Positions 25,380 to 37,435 of a stretch of 64,000 bases of DNA are shown in pieces; the first letter of the stretch is position 1, and each line of letters begins with the position of its first letter. Source of the DNA: Parasitella parasitica (Eukaryota; Mucoromycota; Mucoromycetes; Mucorales; Mucoraceae); contig MU619247.1 in assembly GCA_025201805.1 (NCBI GenBank), positions 322,230-386,229 on the forward strand. The letters are read 5' to 3'. The position numbers were made by a program, and so were the translations under genes. The notes under the pieces were generated by a model. That model had not been told where the DNA came from. It ran no database searches and saw only the letters and a program-made list of their open reading frames with translations.

Positions 25380-25780
25380 TTGTAGCAGATGCATGCAGCA
25401 TAGCATAAACAGGCTTTGTTACCATTGCTGATAGGCGCTCCATGCATAACATTCGCAAGGAACTTGGAGTCCTTTGGTGTATTCACAAAGAGCGTTTCTA
25501 TGTGGATTTGCTTATTCTCCCCGGTACTATTCAACGACTTTTGAAATAGATCAATTGATACCCTGTTCAGCACATCAGCCCAGGGTTTGAAAGGGATTTT
25601 TAAATCGTTTAGCCAAGCGTATACTAATTTTGAAATATGGCTTCGTGAAGTTTCATCGACGATCAAACGTGTCGGCGTTGTTGGTAATGGTTTTACCGGT
25701 AAGGGCTTCAAAATCCGCTTTTCAGTTGTTGCTGCGGGTTCCTCTCTTGTAGCCAACAAAACAGCTTTGAGACTCTTCAT
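21236..25780 (-). CDS. PIKfyve/Fab1-like phosphatidylinositol-3-phosphate 5-kinase lacking a FYVE domain
   Basis: Nine exons: 25780-25423, 25337-22545, 22499-22302, 22245-22136, 22070-21939, 21876-21783, 21722-21564, 21505-21356, 21291-21236 (1349 residues). The central region carries the Fab1/PIKfyve cysteine-rich signature (RILSWLVCNVC, ACFSFAKYLELVFYSS). The C-terminal PIP-kinase domain is assembled from exons 3-9: ASGGKS, FVIKEM with the ATP lysine, VLAKIFGF, DFKG, IMDYSLLVGID and GIVDFIGAYTW. Catalytic motifs are intact except that the usual DLKGS reads DFKGI. Family members make PI(3,5)P2 on endosomes and vacuoles. No FYVE finger (RVxxC, RKHHCR) is visible at the N-terminus and the chaperonin-like region is weakly conserved, as in plant FAB1C/D. 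The 45-bp intron 22500-22544 is frame-neutral and the least certain junction. Confidence 0.85.
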
Positions 25781-26128
25781 GATGAGGTTGGTATAAAGCG
25801 AAAAGAAAAGAAGAGAAGATTATATTCAACAGAAAAGGGAGAGACAAAAGCTTTATTTTTTTTTGGGGTTCTACAAATTTCAAATTCGTCACCAGGTGAT
25901 ACGTGCATTTCTAAACAGATATCGAGATTTGCACTGTCGAGTTTGACCGTAGTTGTTAAAGGTCATTTTAGAAAACAAGACTGGATTTCCAACTAGCTGA
26001 ACAAGTGTCCACAACAAATATCAAATGCATCAATTTTGTCTCTATTTCATAAAAAAAAAAGTTGTTGTGGATGTACTCCAGGTTAAAAACATTTGGTAGC
26101 CTACAAAGCAATGTGAAGATCGTGCACG
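25781..26128. other. Fab1-like gene leader and promoter region
   Basis: Upstream region of the Fab1-like gene, with A/G-rich sequence next to the start codon and a T-run at 25855-25864. No further gene seen. Confidence 0.5.
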
Positions 26129-26590
26129 GTGCAAAGACATTCACGCAAGATCACTAAATTCTGGATTAATGTGAACCCGCAACAACGAGTGTGTCGTACC
26201 AAAGATTTTAGAAGAATGAGCATCTTTGACACTTTTAATTGCCCACTGTCTCGACTCTCTCAACTGCCCACATCACCTATCACTGTTTGTTGTCTAAATG
26301 TCAATATTGCAGTCTACCCATTGTGTAAAGAGCGTGGAGAATCCAGAGGGCACTTGATCAATATCCGAGGAGATGAGCTCAACAAGCATGCGGACAGATA
26401 GGATTTCCACAAGTTGGCCAATCTTGGTATTTTTAACAGACATTTAGAAACATACTACATACTCATCATCGCCATTATTGAAGTATGGAAGGCTCATTGG
26501 TGGTGGTTCATCTTTGATTCAATGCCTCCAACATCCAACTCTTTTCTCAAAATGCAATCACAAGATAGTCTGCTTTCATCTTTTGAGTAA
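26129..26590 (+). pseudogene. degenerate 3' end of a LINE-type retrotransposon ORF
   Basis: A 90-codon frame (26129-26401) contains a C-x-x-C/E-x-x-x-H-like pattern (YPLCKERGESRGHL) that resembles the zinc-binding tail found after reverse transcriptase in fungal LINE elements, with the first cysteine replaced by tyrosine. After its stop, another frame (about 26410-26590) reads LANLGIFNRHLETYY and EVWKAHWWWFIFDS, typical of the end of such tails. The two parts are out of frame. Recognition is from pattern memory only, so confidence is low. No target-site duplication or poly(A) tail was identified. Confidence 0.35.
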
Positions 26591-26844
26591 TTGATACATT
26601 TTTAGATATATTTTTATGTTCTTTTCTCTCCTCTCCTCTCTCTCTATTATCTTGTATTTATTTATTTTTTTTCCGTTTCAGTATAATTATCCCTATCCAT
26701 ATCTTCACATTGTTGAGCACCGCTTCTGATGGTCCGCAAGTTCATCTTTAAGTGCAACAAATAAAAACAAAAAAAAACTTCTCAAAAGGCAGGTTTCGTT
26801 TCCCTGAAGTTCGATATCTCTAACAATCTTTATTAAACGTTGAT

Positions 26845-27970
26845 TTAAATATGTTCCTCACTTGAGCACTTTTCAAAAACGTTCACAAAATGCTGTACAA
26901 ACGCATGGAGGTGATTGGGAGGGACAGAATTACAAGCTTCAGTAAGCCGTGTAGTTGAGTCCTCTTTGTCCTCAAATTTACTACACTTGACTTTGTTCTT
27001 AACTATTGCCCAAAACGGCTCGATTGGGTTGAGCTCTGGAGTATAGGGTGGAAGATAAATAGGCTTATAGTCTCTCTTAGTTACAAGTTCATCTATTTCT
27101 TTAGCAGTGTGAATAGGCACATTATTCATAACTGTGTAATGACCCTTCATCTCAGGGAGACAGTTCATCTCGTCCATAGTTTTCTCAAGAAATACATGGT
27201 AATGGCCAGTAACAGTACCTCTAGACACAGACTTTTTGTTACTAGATGGCGTTTTTCTTTTGCGATTATAAAAATTGGTCTTGATGCGCTTGGACCATTC
27301 CTCTTGGGGGTTTCGAAGCTCCATGGATACAACAAATTTAGAAGAAATGGCGCCCAAAATCGTATGCGATGCTGCTCTCGTAGAAAGAGTGGATTACAAT
27401 AGCTGGTTTTCCTTTTTCAGCCCAACCACCTGAAGGTCGCATGTTGATATTGAAAGCAGATTCATCTACAAAAACGCAGCTTTCAAGATAATCCATATCT
27501 GTTGCAGTCCATTGTTTGACCCAAGCCAGTCGATTATCAATCTTGGTGCTATTGTTTCTAGCAACTGGTTGAAGTATTACTTTCTTGAAAGAAAGATTGC
27601 ACTTGGTCGTCATGAAGTTATAAACAGTACTCTTTTTAATACTTAAGTCTGCAAAGTTGTGAGTGAGAGAATCAACTGCGTCAGTCAATCGTGCTTGCGG
27701 GTTATCATCGAAAAAATCTACTAGGTGAGTTTTATGTTCTGGTCCTAGCTGAGGCTTTGGTCTATTAGCCAAGTTTATCTGCTTTTCTAAAATATTCCAA
27801 TCCTTATCTTCTTAAAGTCTTTTAGCCCACTTTTGAGCCGTTCATTCGGCAATACCGCCAGCTAAGCGACGAGACTTCGCAGCATCGAAAAGCTTAACTC
27901 TATTCGTATAAACAAACAAAAGCCTTTGTTCGATTAAATATTTATCTAAACCTTTCTCTGCAGTTTACAT
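26845..27970 (-). pseudogene. dead IS630/Tc1-mariner-type DDE transposase
   Basis: Homology runs from an ATG at 27970 to the stop at 26845, broken several times. An in-frame TAA follows the ATG directly (27967-27965), a TGA lies at 27844-27842, a TAA at 27814-27812, and a frameshift lies near 27380-27395 between a helix-turn-helix half and a catalytic half. The N-terminal half has the helix-turn-helix region (SRRLAGGIAE, WAKRL). The catalytic core shows the first Asp in CVFVDESAFN and the Glu region LPPYTPELNPIEPFW, but the second Asp motif reads VMNNVPIH (codon 27126-27124) where the family has D-N, so the active site is also lost. No terminal inverted repeats were found by eye. It cannot encode an active enzyme. 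Confidence 0.85.
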
Positions 27971-29101
27971 GTATTTGCAATCTCCTATGTTTGTATCTAA
28001 CTCCAAGCCAGGCTCCTGCTCACTTCCTTATATTTCACAGTACTATCTAATACGAGTTACGGTGATCAAGTGGAATTGAGTTACCTTGTCTTCCGATTCA
28101 TGGTATCATTTCCCTGCTCATCGACAATCTTTCCTTGTCCATCTTCGTAATAAAAATGACAACCCATTTCCTTTTCCTTTTTTTTTTTTTTTTTGGTATT
28201 TATTGTCGAGTTCTATCTTTGGCGCAACCATAATAGTAATGTGAGTTACCACAATAATTTTATAATAAGCACTACTCTCTCAAGTTATACATTTATACTA
28301 TCAGTTCAACGTTTGTCTATCAAACTTCTCTCTGTTGTCTGTTCTAGTAGCATTAAGGTATGCAATGCATTCCATATTGACGATTTTATTAGGAAAAAGA
28401 AAAAAAAAAGGCAGATATGGTATAGCAGAGGTCGAAACTATATTTTTTCAGCTATTTGAAATGCTCTGACATTAAGCCATATACCAATCCACATTCAACT
28501 ATAAAGAAGTAAATAAATAAAGATGGAATTACTTTTTCGGGAAGTTTCCGTAGATGATGAGGTTGCAGGGATAATAACTCTAGTTTGCTTGTTTAAGCAA
28601 TGGTCGAGCCAATTTGCATTGGTGAGGCTGGCATTCTGGTATACACTTTTAATCAATTGCTTCAGATGATACTGTTGCGTGGACCGATATTTACCTGATA
28701 TAGGATTTAAACTAAACGATTATTCAATAACGAATATATATAACACACAACAGTGGTATAACCAAAGTTACCAAAACTAATGGTTAAGGGGGATAAAGAC
28801 TCTTGTTTATTTGTTTGAATATGATAGCTTATATAATACTTATATTGAGGGGGGGGGGGGAGTGTTCTGATCGTTTGACTAATATAAGAGACGACCTGGC
28901 ATGCGCCACCACACAACAATATACTTGCATGAGTATCGGGAGAACCTTCTCACCGAAACTTCCAACATCAATTGGTATTTGTAGGGGTTTTCCTTCATTA
29001 ACTCTAGTGATGTACTTGCAAAAAAATCCCTGGAAAAGATCTTGGATTTAACGCAAAGTGAATTGACTATCTCATTGTTGATTTCTTTTTAAAGAAAAAG
29101 G
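27971..29101. other. intergenic, transposon-rich neighbourhood, no gene supported
   Basis: About 1.1 kb of A/T-rich DNA with a T-run (28178-28194) and a 12-base G run (28849-28860). Short frames show no recognisable domain. It may contain the eroded flank of the transposase element, but no inverted repeat was confirmed. Confidence 0.45.
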
Positions 29102-29314
29102 CTACTCAGTTCCTCCTCCTCTTATTTTAACCAGAATTTTGTTTTTCGTATTAGTAAACTTTTGCCTTAGGATCTGAGGGCTAATAAAGGTCTTTGGGCC
29201 AAGACGAATTGGCACGACGATGTAAGCGTCTTTAAGCTCCAGCTTCACCATGGAATCCCCCCTGCTCAATTCAGTCTCTTCTCGTTGTAAGCAAACTATT
29301 TTGAAGCGTTTCAT
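29102..29314 (-). pseudogene. reverse-transcriptase fragment (retroelement scrap)
   Basis: Open frame of 70 codons whose middle reads GDSMVKLELKDAYIVVPI. This matches motif A of gypsy/DIRS-type reverse transcriptases (usual form: hydrophobic-D-L-K-D-A-Y-x-x-I-P-I), with the first catalytic Asp changed to Glu. The upstream FKIVCL segment also fits the finger region of DIRS-like elements. No other domains flank it, so it is an isolated scrap. It lies about 190 bp upstream of the GluRS start. Confidence 0.55.
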
Positions 29315-29487
29315 TTGTATGCATTGGTCTAGAAGCTTACCTGATCTTGGATATTGGAATTTTACAACGATGCGCTGCTAGGTAAAATGAGATGACTCGA
29401 GGGGCGGAACCAGCATGTTCAGAATCCGCTGTCAATCACTTTATTTTAAAGGCATTGTCCGGGGTTACATCTTCAAAAAAAAACTAG

Positions 29488-31399
<1,912 letters not shown>

Positions 31400-31488
31400 A
31401 TAAAGTGATTTAGCACAAGTATAAACAGGCTCCTTCATATTTTTACATGATAGCATGTCAAAATGAAAGCGCCAGGTTTATCTTATAT

Positions 31489-31945
31489 TTATTGGGAGGT
31501 CAAGATATCAGAGTCACCGGCATCAGTGATGGAAAGAACACTGGTGCGGAAGAGCTTACCACAAGCAGTACCGAGATCGATGTTGTTACCATTGTAATGG
31601 TGAACACCAGTCTTGGACAACATGGCGTAGTACTCGATCTCAGACTTGCGGAGAGGAGGGCAGTTACCAGCAATGATGATCAACTTGGCTATTTGGGTGC
31701 AAAATGTTAGCAAAACGTCTCGGGGGAACAATCTCTGCCCAAGGGACAGAAGACTACAATGGTTTTTGGGCTCCTGCCCCCCGAAAAGATGCAAAACTGT
31801 AGTCTGATAAACACTTACCCTTTCCTTGGCGGATGGTCTTCAAGGTAGTCTTGTAACCAAGAGTATACTTGCCAGACTTGGTAACGAGTTGGAGACGAGA
31901 GTTGATGGACTCGGCGTTCTTCTTGGACTTGACAGTAGGGGCCAT
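31489..31945 (-). CDS. RPL30: 60S ribosomal protein eL30
   Basis: Exons 31945-31819 and 31688-31489 (108 residues), separated by a 130-bp intron (31689-31818). The protein matches eL30 throughout: [10 protein letters not shown], then [37 protein letters not shown] and the terminal DAGDSDI. eL30 is a 7-kink-turn-binding protein of the large subunit. A probable 5'-UTR intron lies at 31955-32004 (GTAAGTG...CCATAG), 9 bases before the start codon. The coding intron is about twice the usual length here and holds strong inverted repeats. In yeast, L30 represses splicing of its own pre-mRNA, so a similar control is possible but not shown. It is divergent from the BORCS6-like gene. Confidence 0.95.
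31689..31818 (-). other. structured 130-bp intron of the eL30 gene
   Basis: Arms 31751-31758 and 31798-31805 are perfect 8-base complements (AGACTACA/TGTAGTCT). Within the 39-base loop GGGC (31768-31771) pairs with GCCC (31776-31779). A further CTGCCC/GGGaCAG pair lies at about 31726-31749. No convincing C/D boxes were seen. An ACA-like end is present but an H/ACA assignment is not supported. Confidence 0.55.
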
Positions 31946-32411
31946 TTTTATCTGCTATGGGTTAATTTTCAGTTTTGCCAGCGATTCGCCAAATGTACAC
32001 TTACAGGTTGTAGACACGAAAGAGGAGGATCACAACAACACTCAAATTCAATTTGACTTTTTCTGTTTGCCGAAGAAAAAAAATTTTACAGGCGACTACC
32101 ATTTGGTGCCAATACACAAGCCACTAACTAATGCTCATGGTCTCCCTTTGAATTGCCAGAGGGATCAGCGACGTGTTCTGCGTGGAAGCCCCTCGACAAC
32201 CAATGTGCTTGTGTGTATGTGTGGGTGTGTGTGTGTGTGGGGTCACCAATTATCACAGCGTATTATACATTTTAATCGTCAGTTTCGTAGATTAGACAAT
32301 TTGATGGCTCTTTTTGGCTGTCCCTTGAATGCTCAATCATCTGTTTGATTTAGGAGCCCGCATAGCGAGATCGTAATGCGTAACTTGTCTTTCGCAAAAA
32401 AAAAAAAAAAA
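31946..32411. promoter_or_regulatory. divergent promoter region between eL30 and BORCS6-like genes
   Basis: 466 bp between two head-to-head start codons. It contains the eL30 5'-UTR intron (31955-32004), a GT-rich microsatellite (about 32210-32241) and a 15-base A tract that ends at the BORCS6-like start codon. No specific factor site was identified. Confidence 0.5.
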
Positions 32412-32851
32412 ATGTCTGAGGAACGCAGTATACCCATTGATGTTGCATTATTCCAAACACTCGAATCGAAATCAACTGAGCTATCAAGTCAATTCGCCAT
32501 TCAGGTAGAGCAGATACAAAAACAGCTGAAACAAGTATGTCCTGCCATCAAGCAATAGCGCATATTATTAATACAAAAAAAGATGTCTCAATCTACTGCA
32601 GAAGCAGCGGACGTGTATAATCTATCGGTTAAAAATCTAGCACAGGAGATAGACTCCAGCACCAAAAAGACCATCGAGCTGATCACTCACTGCGACGAAC
32701 TTGACAAAGATTTATCACAGCTACTTGAATTATCCAGACAAGTGTAAATATCACTACTATTCCTGAAAGCTTTCGTTGACCATTTAAAAATAATAGAAAG
32801 ACTGCAAATAAAGCACTAGATCAGCTTCAGCAAGCCTTATCCGAGCATTAA
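32412..32851 (+). CDS. BORCS6 (lyspersin) C-terminal-domain-like protein
   Basis: Three exons: 32412-32534, 32583-32743, 32797-32851 (112 residues; introns of 48 and 53 bp). The chain is almost entirely heptad-like coiled coil. It matches the BORCS6 C-terminal helical domain pattern: D-x-x-L-x-x-LE-x-K-x-x-x-LS near residues 9-25, MSQSTAEAADVY in the centre, then LITHCDELDKDL and a QVK...LDQL tail. In animals BORCS6 belongs to the BORC complex, which recruits Arl8 and kinesin to lysosomes. Fungal relatives are short, so the length here fits a minimal subunit. Assignment is by remembered motif pattern, not a database search. Single-exon ORFs would miss most of this gene. The ATG directly follows an A tract. 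Confidence 0.68.
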
Positions 32852-33039
32852 AGCAATAAAGAAATTTACGCCGAAACCATAGTAATTGTCTCGTATTTTT
32901 AATTTTTGTGAAATAAAACTAAATGGTAATTTACGAAGAACTTGCTGCCCCCTCCAGAACCAGTGATATGCCACAAGCCAGTGTTAAAAAAATACAACCA
33001 TATACAACGCAAAACCCAATTCCACACTTTCCATACACC

Positions 33040-33886
33040 TTAATTTCCGCCGTAACCTCCACCAACTCCACTACCTTCCTGCATGTTAGGGTTAGCCATA
33101 CCGCATTTGGCACAATGAGTGCGTTTCGCGAAATCTATTATCATTTTTTTGTTAGTATATTCTACCGGTTAGTCTACGGAACAGCTTACTGTGGAAAGAG
33201 CAATTTTCGTTTCTACACATCCAATCTCCCGCTAATATAGAAAGAAAAAAAAATCTCAAAAATTATATACGTGTAAAGAGACATAGACACAGAATACATA
33301 CGTTTCATGGGAGGAACACTTGGTGTGTATCCAGCTGGAGGTGCACCTGTTGGATTGTATGGCTTTGCAGTGCTGCATTTGAGACACTGGAATCTAGAAG
33401 CAAAGTTATGAGAGCTACAAGAAGGACTAGATACAAAAACATCAGTGCCATCTATCTACATGTTGTCTGCTATATATATGTAAAGTATACCAAATCCAAT
33501 CGCCAGCCCTGAATTGAGTGCTATGAGGTCCAGAAGAACTACTGCCCGAAGGACCACCTTGATGTACCCCACCATAAGCATACCCTCCGCCACTTGTAGG
33601 ATGTCCTCCACCATACGAATACCCTCCACCATTTCCACCGCCCGCATATCCTCCACCAGGAGGAGCATAACCACCACTATTTTGTCCGCCATAACCACCA
33701 TTAGGTTGACCACTATACCCATAACCACCTCCTCCGCCATTTACACCGCCATTTCCTTGAGCGTAATTTATACTGTTATACCCTGGTTGACTATTTGTTG
33801 GTTCGGGTGAATATCCATAGCTAGATTGATGAGGCGAATACTGGGTGTGTTGTTGCTGGATATGATGCTGATTTAGTGGTGCTTGT

Positions 33887-33918
<32 letters not shown>

Positions 33919-35833
33919 TTGTTGTTGCTGTTGCTGCTGCTGCTGCTGGTTTGGATTAGGTGTATGACAACGGAAGCATGTATTACGAGATGCAAAGTTT
34001 TGAAATCCACATGCCGCGTTGGGACAATACCAATCTCCAGGTCTGAAGGAAATATGGTGGTGAGGTCTTCCGCCGTTGTTATAGCCGCCGTGGTAGCCAG
34101 CATTTGGTGGTGGCGGTCCACCAGGAACGCCTCCACTATGCATATTGGGGTAGGGTTGAGGGTGTGACGATGGAGGCAGCTGTTGCATTGGAGGCCCATT
34201 GACGAGCTTCTTATTACCCTTCAAAGCCTTGGGCGGCTTTGGCCCTGCGCATTTCTTGCAATGCATGCGCGAAGAGTAATTGTGAAAGTTACAAGAAGGG
34301 CACATCCAGTCGCCATGAGAGAACGGTTGCGGAGGTGGTCCTTGGCCTGCTTGTGGCCCTGGGTTTGGGTTTTCAGCATTACATTTGAAGCAATACAAGC
34401 GAGAAGCAAAGTTATGGAATGAACAGTTGGAGCAATTCCAATCGCCAGGACGTAGCTGCCTACTTTTTGCCTGCAAAGGGAATGGAACCAGCATGTTGCC
34501 TGCTGCTTCAATCACTCGAGTGGAACTAGGGCAAACTTCAATAGGACGATCACCCAAACAGCGACCATTCAGCGACAAAGCGCGCATAGCATCATCATGC
34601 TGCTGAAAGACAACAAAGCCGGAAATACTAGGCTTCGAGTTATCTGGAGGCTGGATCATCCACATGGTCGTAGGTCGAAGTCCATTGGAAGAGAACCAGG
34701 CTTCCAACTCGCCCTGAGTCACTTCAAAGGGCAGGCCAGCCAAGTGAATTACTTGGGATTCTTCCTTTTTAAACTGTTTCAAGTCGGCATTGGTATCAAT
34801 CGGGTGAACAAAGATATCAGCATGACGGAATCTGAGCAGATATCGCAAGACGATCACCGTGGTCAAGGCATTGTTCAAGCCAACAGTCTGATCAGTGACA
34901 CGAGTGAGATCAAATGCCTCGCACAAATCACGCAGCGACGTTGATCGTAAGCTGACTTCCGGGTGGTGTACTTGCCAGCGTTGGATCTCCTGCTTTAAAT
35001 CAAACATGCGACAAAATGATAAATAGCTGGGCAATGTGATGTTTTTGTCGCGAGCCTCACGAGACAATTGAATGCGAAGAGGCCATCCACCATGAGTGAC
35101 GAAGCAAAAGCTCTTGGGCTCGACTTCAGTTTGAATGTAGTTGTCGAATGTAGTAATGGCATCACTCAAAGACCCTGCGGTTTCAAGCATGCTTGATTTG
35201 ATGCCAGTAACTTCGCTGCAAAAAGCTGTGAGCGGTGTACGTTCAGGCTTGACAAATATCTGTTGCTTATGGAGAACCTCCATGCTGAAAGCATCCACAA
35301 CCACAAAAGACAGTTCTACAAACACCCAAACAAACTGGTAAATGCATACACATACACTAGTTTTACTACATTTACATACCTATAATCTCTGAATTTTCCT
35401 TGGTAACTTGCACCGCGGCAGGATTAGTTGGGTTTTCATCACAAGTAGCCTCCAAATGAATCAAAATCAATCTTTCAAAAGGAACCAAAGTCTCTAGAGG
35501 AGCAGTAGACGTTGCTTCAAATTTGACGGGAACAGAGTGTTCATTTGTATTGTTCTCTACAGTAGTATTGGCTTTAATGGGACTGCGATCTTCCTGATTG
35601 TCAACTGCAATCTCTTGCTTGTCGTTTTCATTAGTTTCTGTAGCAACATCGTAATAAGACTCTTCTGGGTTCTGAGAGTCCACCTGTCCAGTCTCTGCTG
35701 TTACTGTCTCGTCATTCTCAAGTGGTTTGTGATCAGAATCTAAAAGAGGGCGCTTCGAAGGCGTTTCCTCTTTTTGTGCGTAATTGTCATCTTCTGCTTT
35801 ACGCTTACGGTCAACTTCTATGTGTGCGTCCAT
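33040..35833 (-). CDS. Nrp1-like RNA-binding protein: pseudo-exonuclease, RRM and five RanBP2 zinc fingers
   Basis: Five exons: 35833-35380, 35315-33491, 33426-33302, 33231-33190, 33134-33040 (846 residues). After an acidic N-terminus with KRKAEDD (NLS-like) comes an ERI1/3'hExo-like exonuclease fold (LEATCDEN, ELSFVVVDA, FCSEVTGI, FVTHGGWPL). An RRM follows (VIHLAGLPFEV...GFVVFQQ). Then come five RanBP2-type fingers of the form GDWxC-x2-4-C...F-x2-R-x2-C-x2-C, the fourth and fifth completed only by splicing. Poly-Q and G/Y-rich linkers separate fingers 3 and 4. Architecture resembles yeast Nrp1, a stress-granule RNA-binding protein. Catalytic acids of the DEDDh site appear replaced (IHLEAT for D-x-E, HGGW for G-D-W, GLNNA for the final Asp), so the domain probably binds but does not cut RNA. 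Confidence 0.88.
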
Positions 35834-36558
35834 TTTTTTTTGTTGTTGAGAATAAACAAAAAAGAAGTGAAAGTTCTGAACCGCTCCCCCCCCCCCCTTG
35901 GGCTATAAAAACCGACAAAAAGCCACACTGATACCGGTATACATTTGGGAGGTTACTTGTATTTTATCAGACTAGATTTAACGGCTAAATCATTTCCAAA
36001 AGCTTCATGAGATACCTGAACAGGTCGAATTTATAGCAGCATTTTTGTTTTCAGTTTGCCATGATGTTTATCTCTTGGGAAAAAAAAAAAAAAAAGATTT
36101 AGTTCAGTGGTAAAGAATATATCAAATTTATCTCTTTTTTTGATCAATTTGACCAACCCGAGACACATTTCACCATTATTTCATCGATAATATCTCTAAA
36201 CCAAGTGAGCCGTGGACCACGCTGTAATTGTCAGTAGACTATATGAATGTCTGAGAAAATGTAGTTATTTAAAATATTTGAATATCGATTTATTTGATTG
36301 CTAAATTATGCTTATTTATACTATCTTAATAATGTGCTACGCATACGTTGGGCACCACTCATGTACCAATTTGATACAAGTTGAAGGCATCTGTCTTTAT
36401 CAATGTCTAATACCAAGCAGCCTTCTAGCATTCGTGATTGAATCAAAGAGCGCGGGTCTTGAGGCACACTACAGGAACTACAAGACAAGCTGATAATCGA
36501 CTATTTTTTTTTTCTTCTTCTTCTTTTGTTCATGACATTAACTTCTCGTATATTAAGA
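35834..36558. other. divergent intergenic region, no gene supported
   Basis: About 725 bp between the Nrp1-like start (minus) and oligoribonuclease start (plus). It contains a 12-base C run (35886-35897) and A/T-rich sequence. An A-tract leader precedes the Nrp1-like start on its own strand. A short frame at 36308-36493 has no support. Confidence 0.5.
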
Positions 36559-37435
36559 ATGGTAAAGGACCCTCTTGTTTGGATCGACTGTGAGGTAACG
36601 TTTGATAACGAAAAACTGTGATGTTGCTCTATACTTAAACAGCCATGTATGCAGATGACAGGTCTTGACTTAAAAAAAGACCGTATTATCGAAATTGCGG
36701 TGCTAATTACAGATGGAGACCTCAACATCGTAGGCAAAGTATGTGTATCAATCAGTAGCAAAAGCAAGAAAAGCAACGTAACCTAATGCTTCTTGAATCC
36801 AGGGGCCTGAACTGGTTATTCACCAACCCAAGCACGTAATGGATAATATGAACGGTATTTTCATTTATTTTTCAGTATGTTCGAGAAGGATATTCATTTT
36901 TCCATTGATTTTGCGAAAGAATGGTGTCTCCAACATCATGGAAACGTAAGTTTATAGCCATCATGTTCTGTTTTACAGCTATAAATGACTATTTTATATG
37001 GTATATTTAGTCTGGTTTAACTCAACAAGTGCTTGATTCTAAAATTACTATTCAAGAAGCTGAAAAGCAAGTGTACGAGTTTTTAAAGGAACATGTTCCT
37101 CGAGGAATTGCGCCTTTAGCTGGAAATTCAGTGCATGAAGATAAGAAGTTTTTACTCAAGGAAATGCCTAGCGTTGCTGATCATTTGCATTATCGTATTG
37201 TTGGTAATTAATCAATAAGCACACACACACACACACACATTTGCCGAATTACCACACTAAAATCAATTTATTTTTATAAGATGTAAGCACCATTAAAGAA
37301 TTATGCAAGCGATGGTATCCCGAGGATGCGTCAGGTGTTGTTAAGAAGCTGACACACAGAGCGATGGATGATATCATTGAAAGCATAGAGGAACTTAAAT
37401 ACTACAGAAAGCACGTATTTAAAGCAAAAGATTAA
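36559..37435 (+). CDS. REX2: oligoribonuclease (DEDDh 3'-5' exoribonuclease)
   Basis: Six exons: 36559-36594, 36655-36738, 36803-36854, 36920-36945, 37011-37203, 37281-37435 (181 residues, the same length as E. coli Orn). The fourth exon is only 26 bp. Catalytic motifs are intact: WIDCEMTGLD (Asp, Glu), [13 protein letters not shown] (Asp region) and HRAMDDI (His, Asp). The segment [14 protein letters not shown], typical of Orn/Rex2, is read only across two splice junctions. The enzyme degrades 2-5 nt RNA remnants to mononucleotides, in mitochondria (yeast Rex2) and/or cytosol. The predicted protein starts directly at the catalytic core, so any targeting presequence would need another start. 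The last intron contains a (CA)n run at 37220-37239. Confidence 0.93.

Noticed and set aside
31869..32348. 159-codon plus-strand ORF across the eL30 start
   Set aside because: It overlaps the antisense of eL30 exon 1 and the divergent promoter, with low-complexity GT coding.
33084..33096. Telomere-like TTAGGGTTAG / ribosomal-gene AACCCTAA box
   Set aside because: It is the reverse complement of coding sequence (Ala-Asn-Pro-Asn) in the last exon of the Nrp1-like gene and is not repeated.
33883..34167. Poly-Leu ORF on the plus strand
   Set aside because: It is the antisense of the poly-Q linker in the Nrp1-like protein.
37220..37239. (CA)n run as a regulatory element
   Set aside because: It is an ordinary microsatellite inside the last intron of the oligoribonuclease gene.
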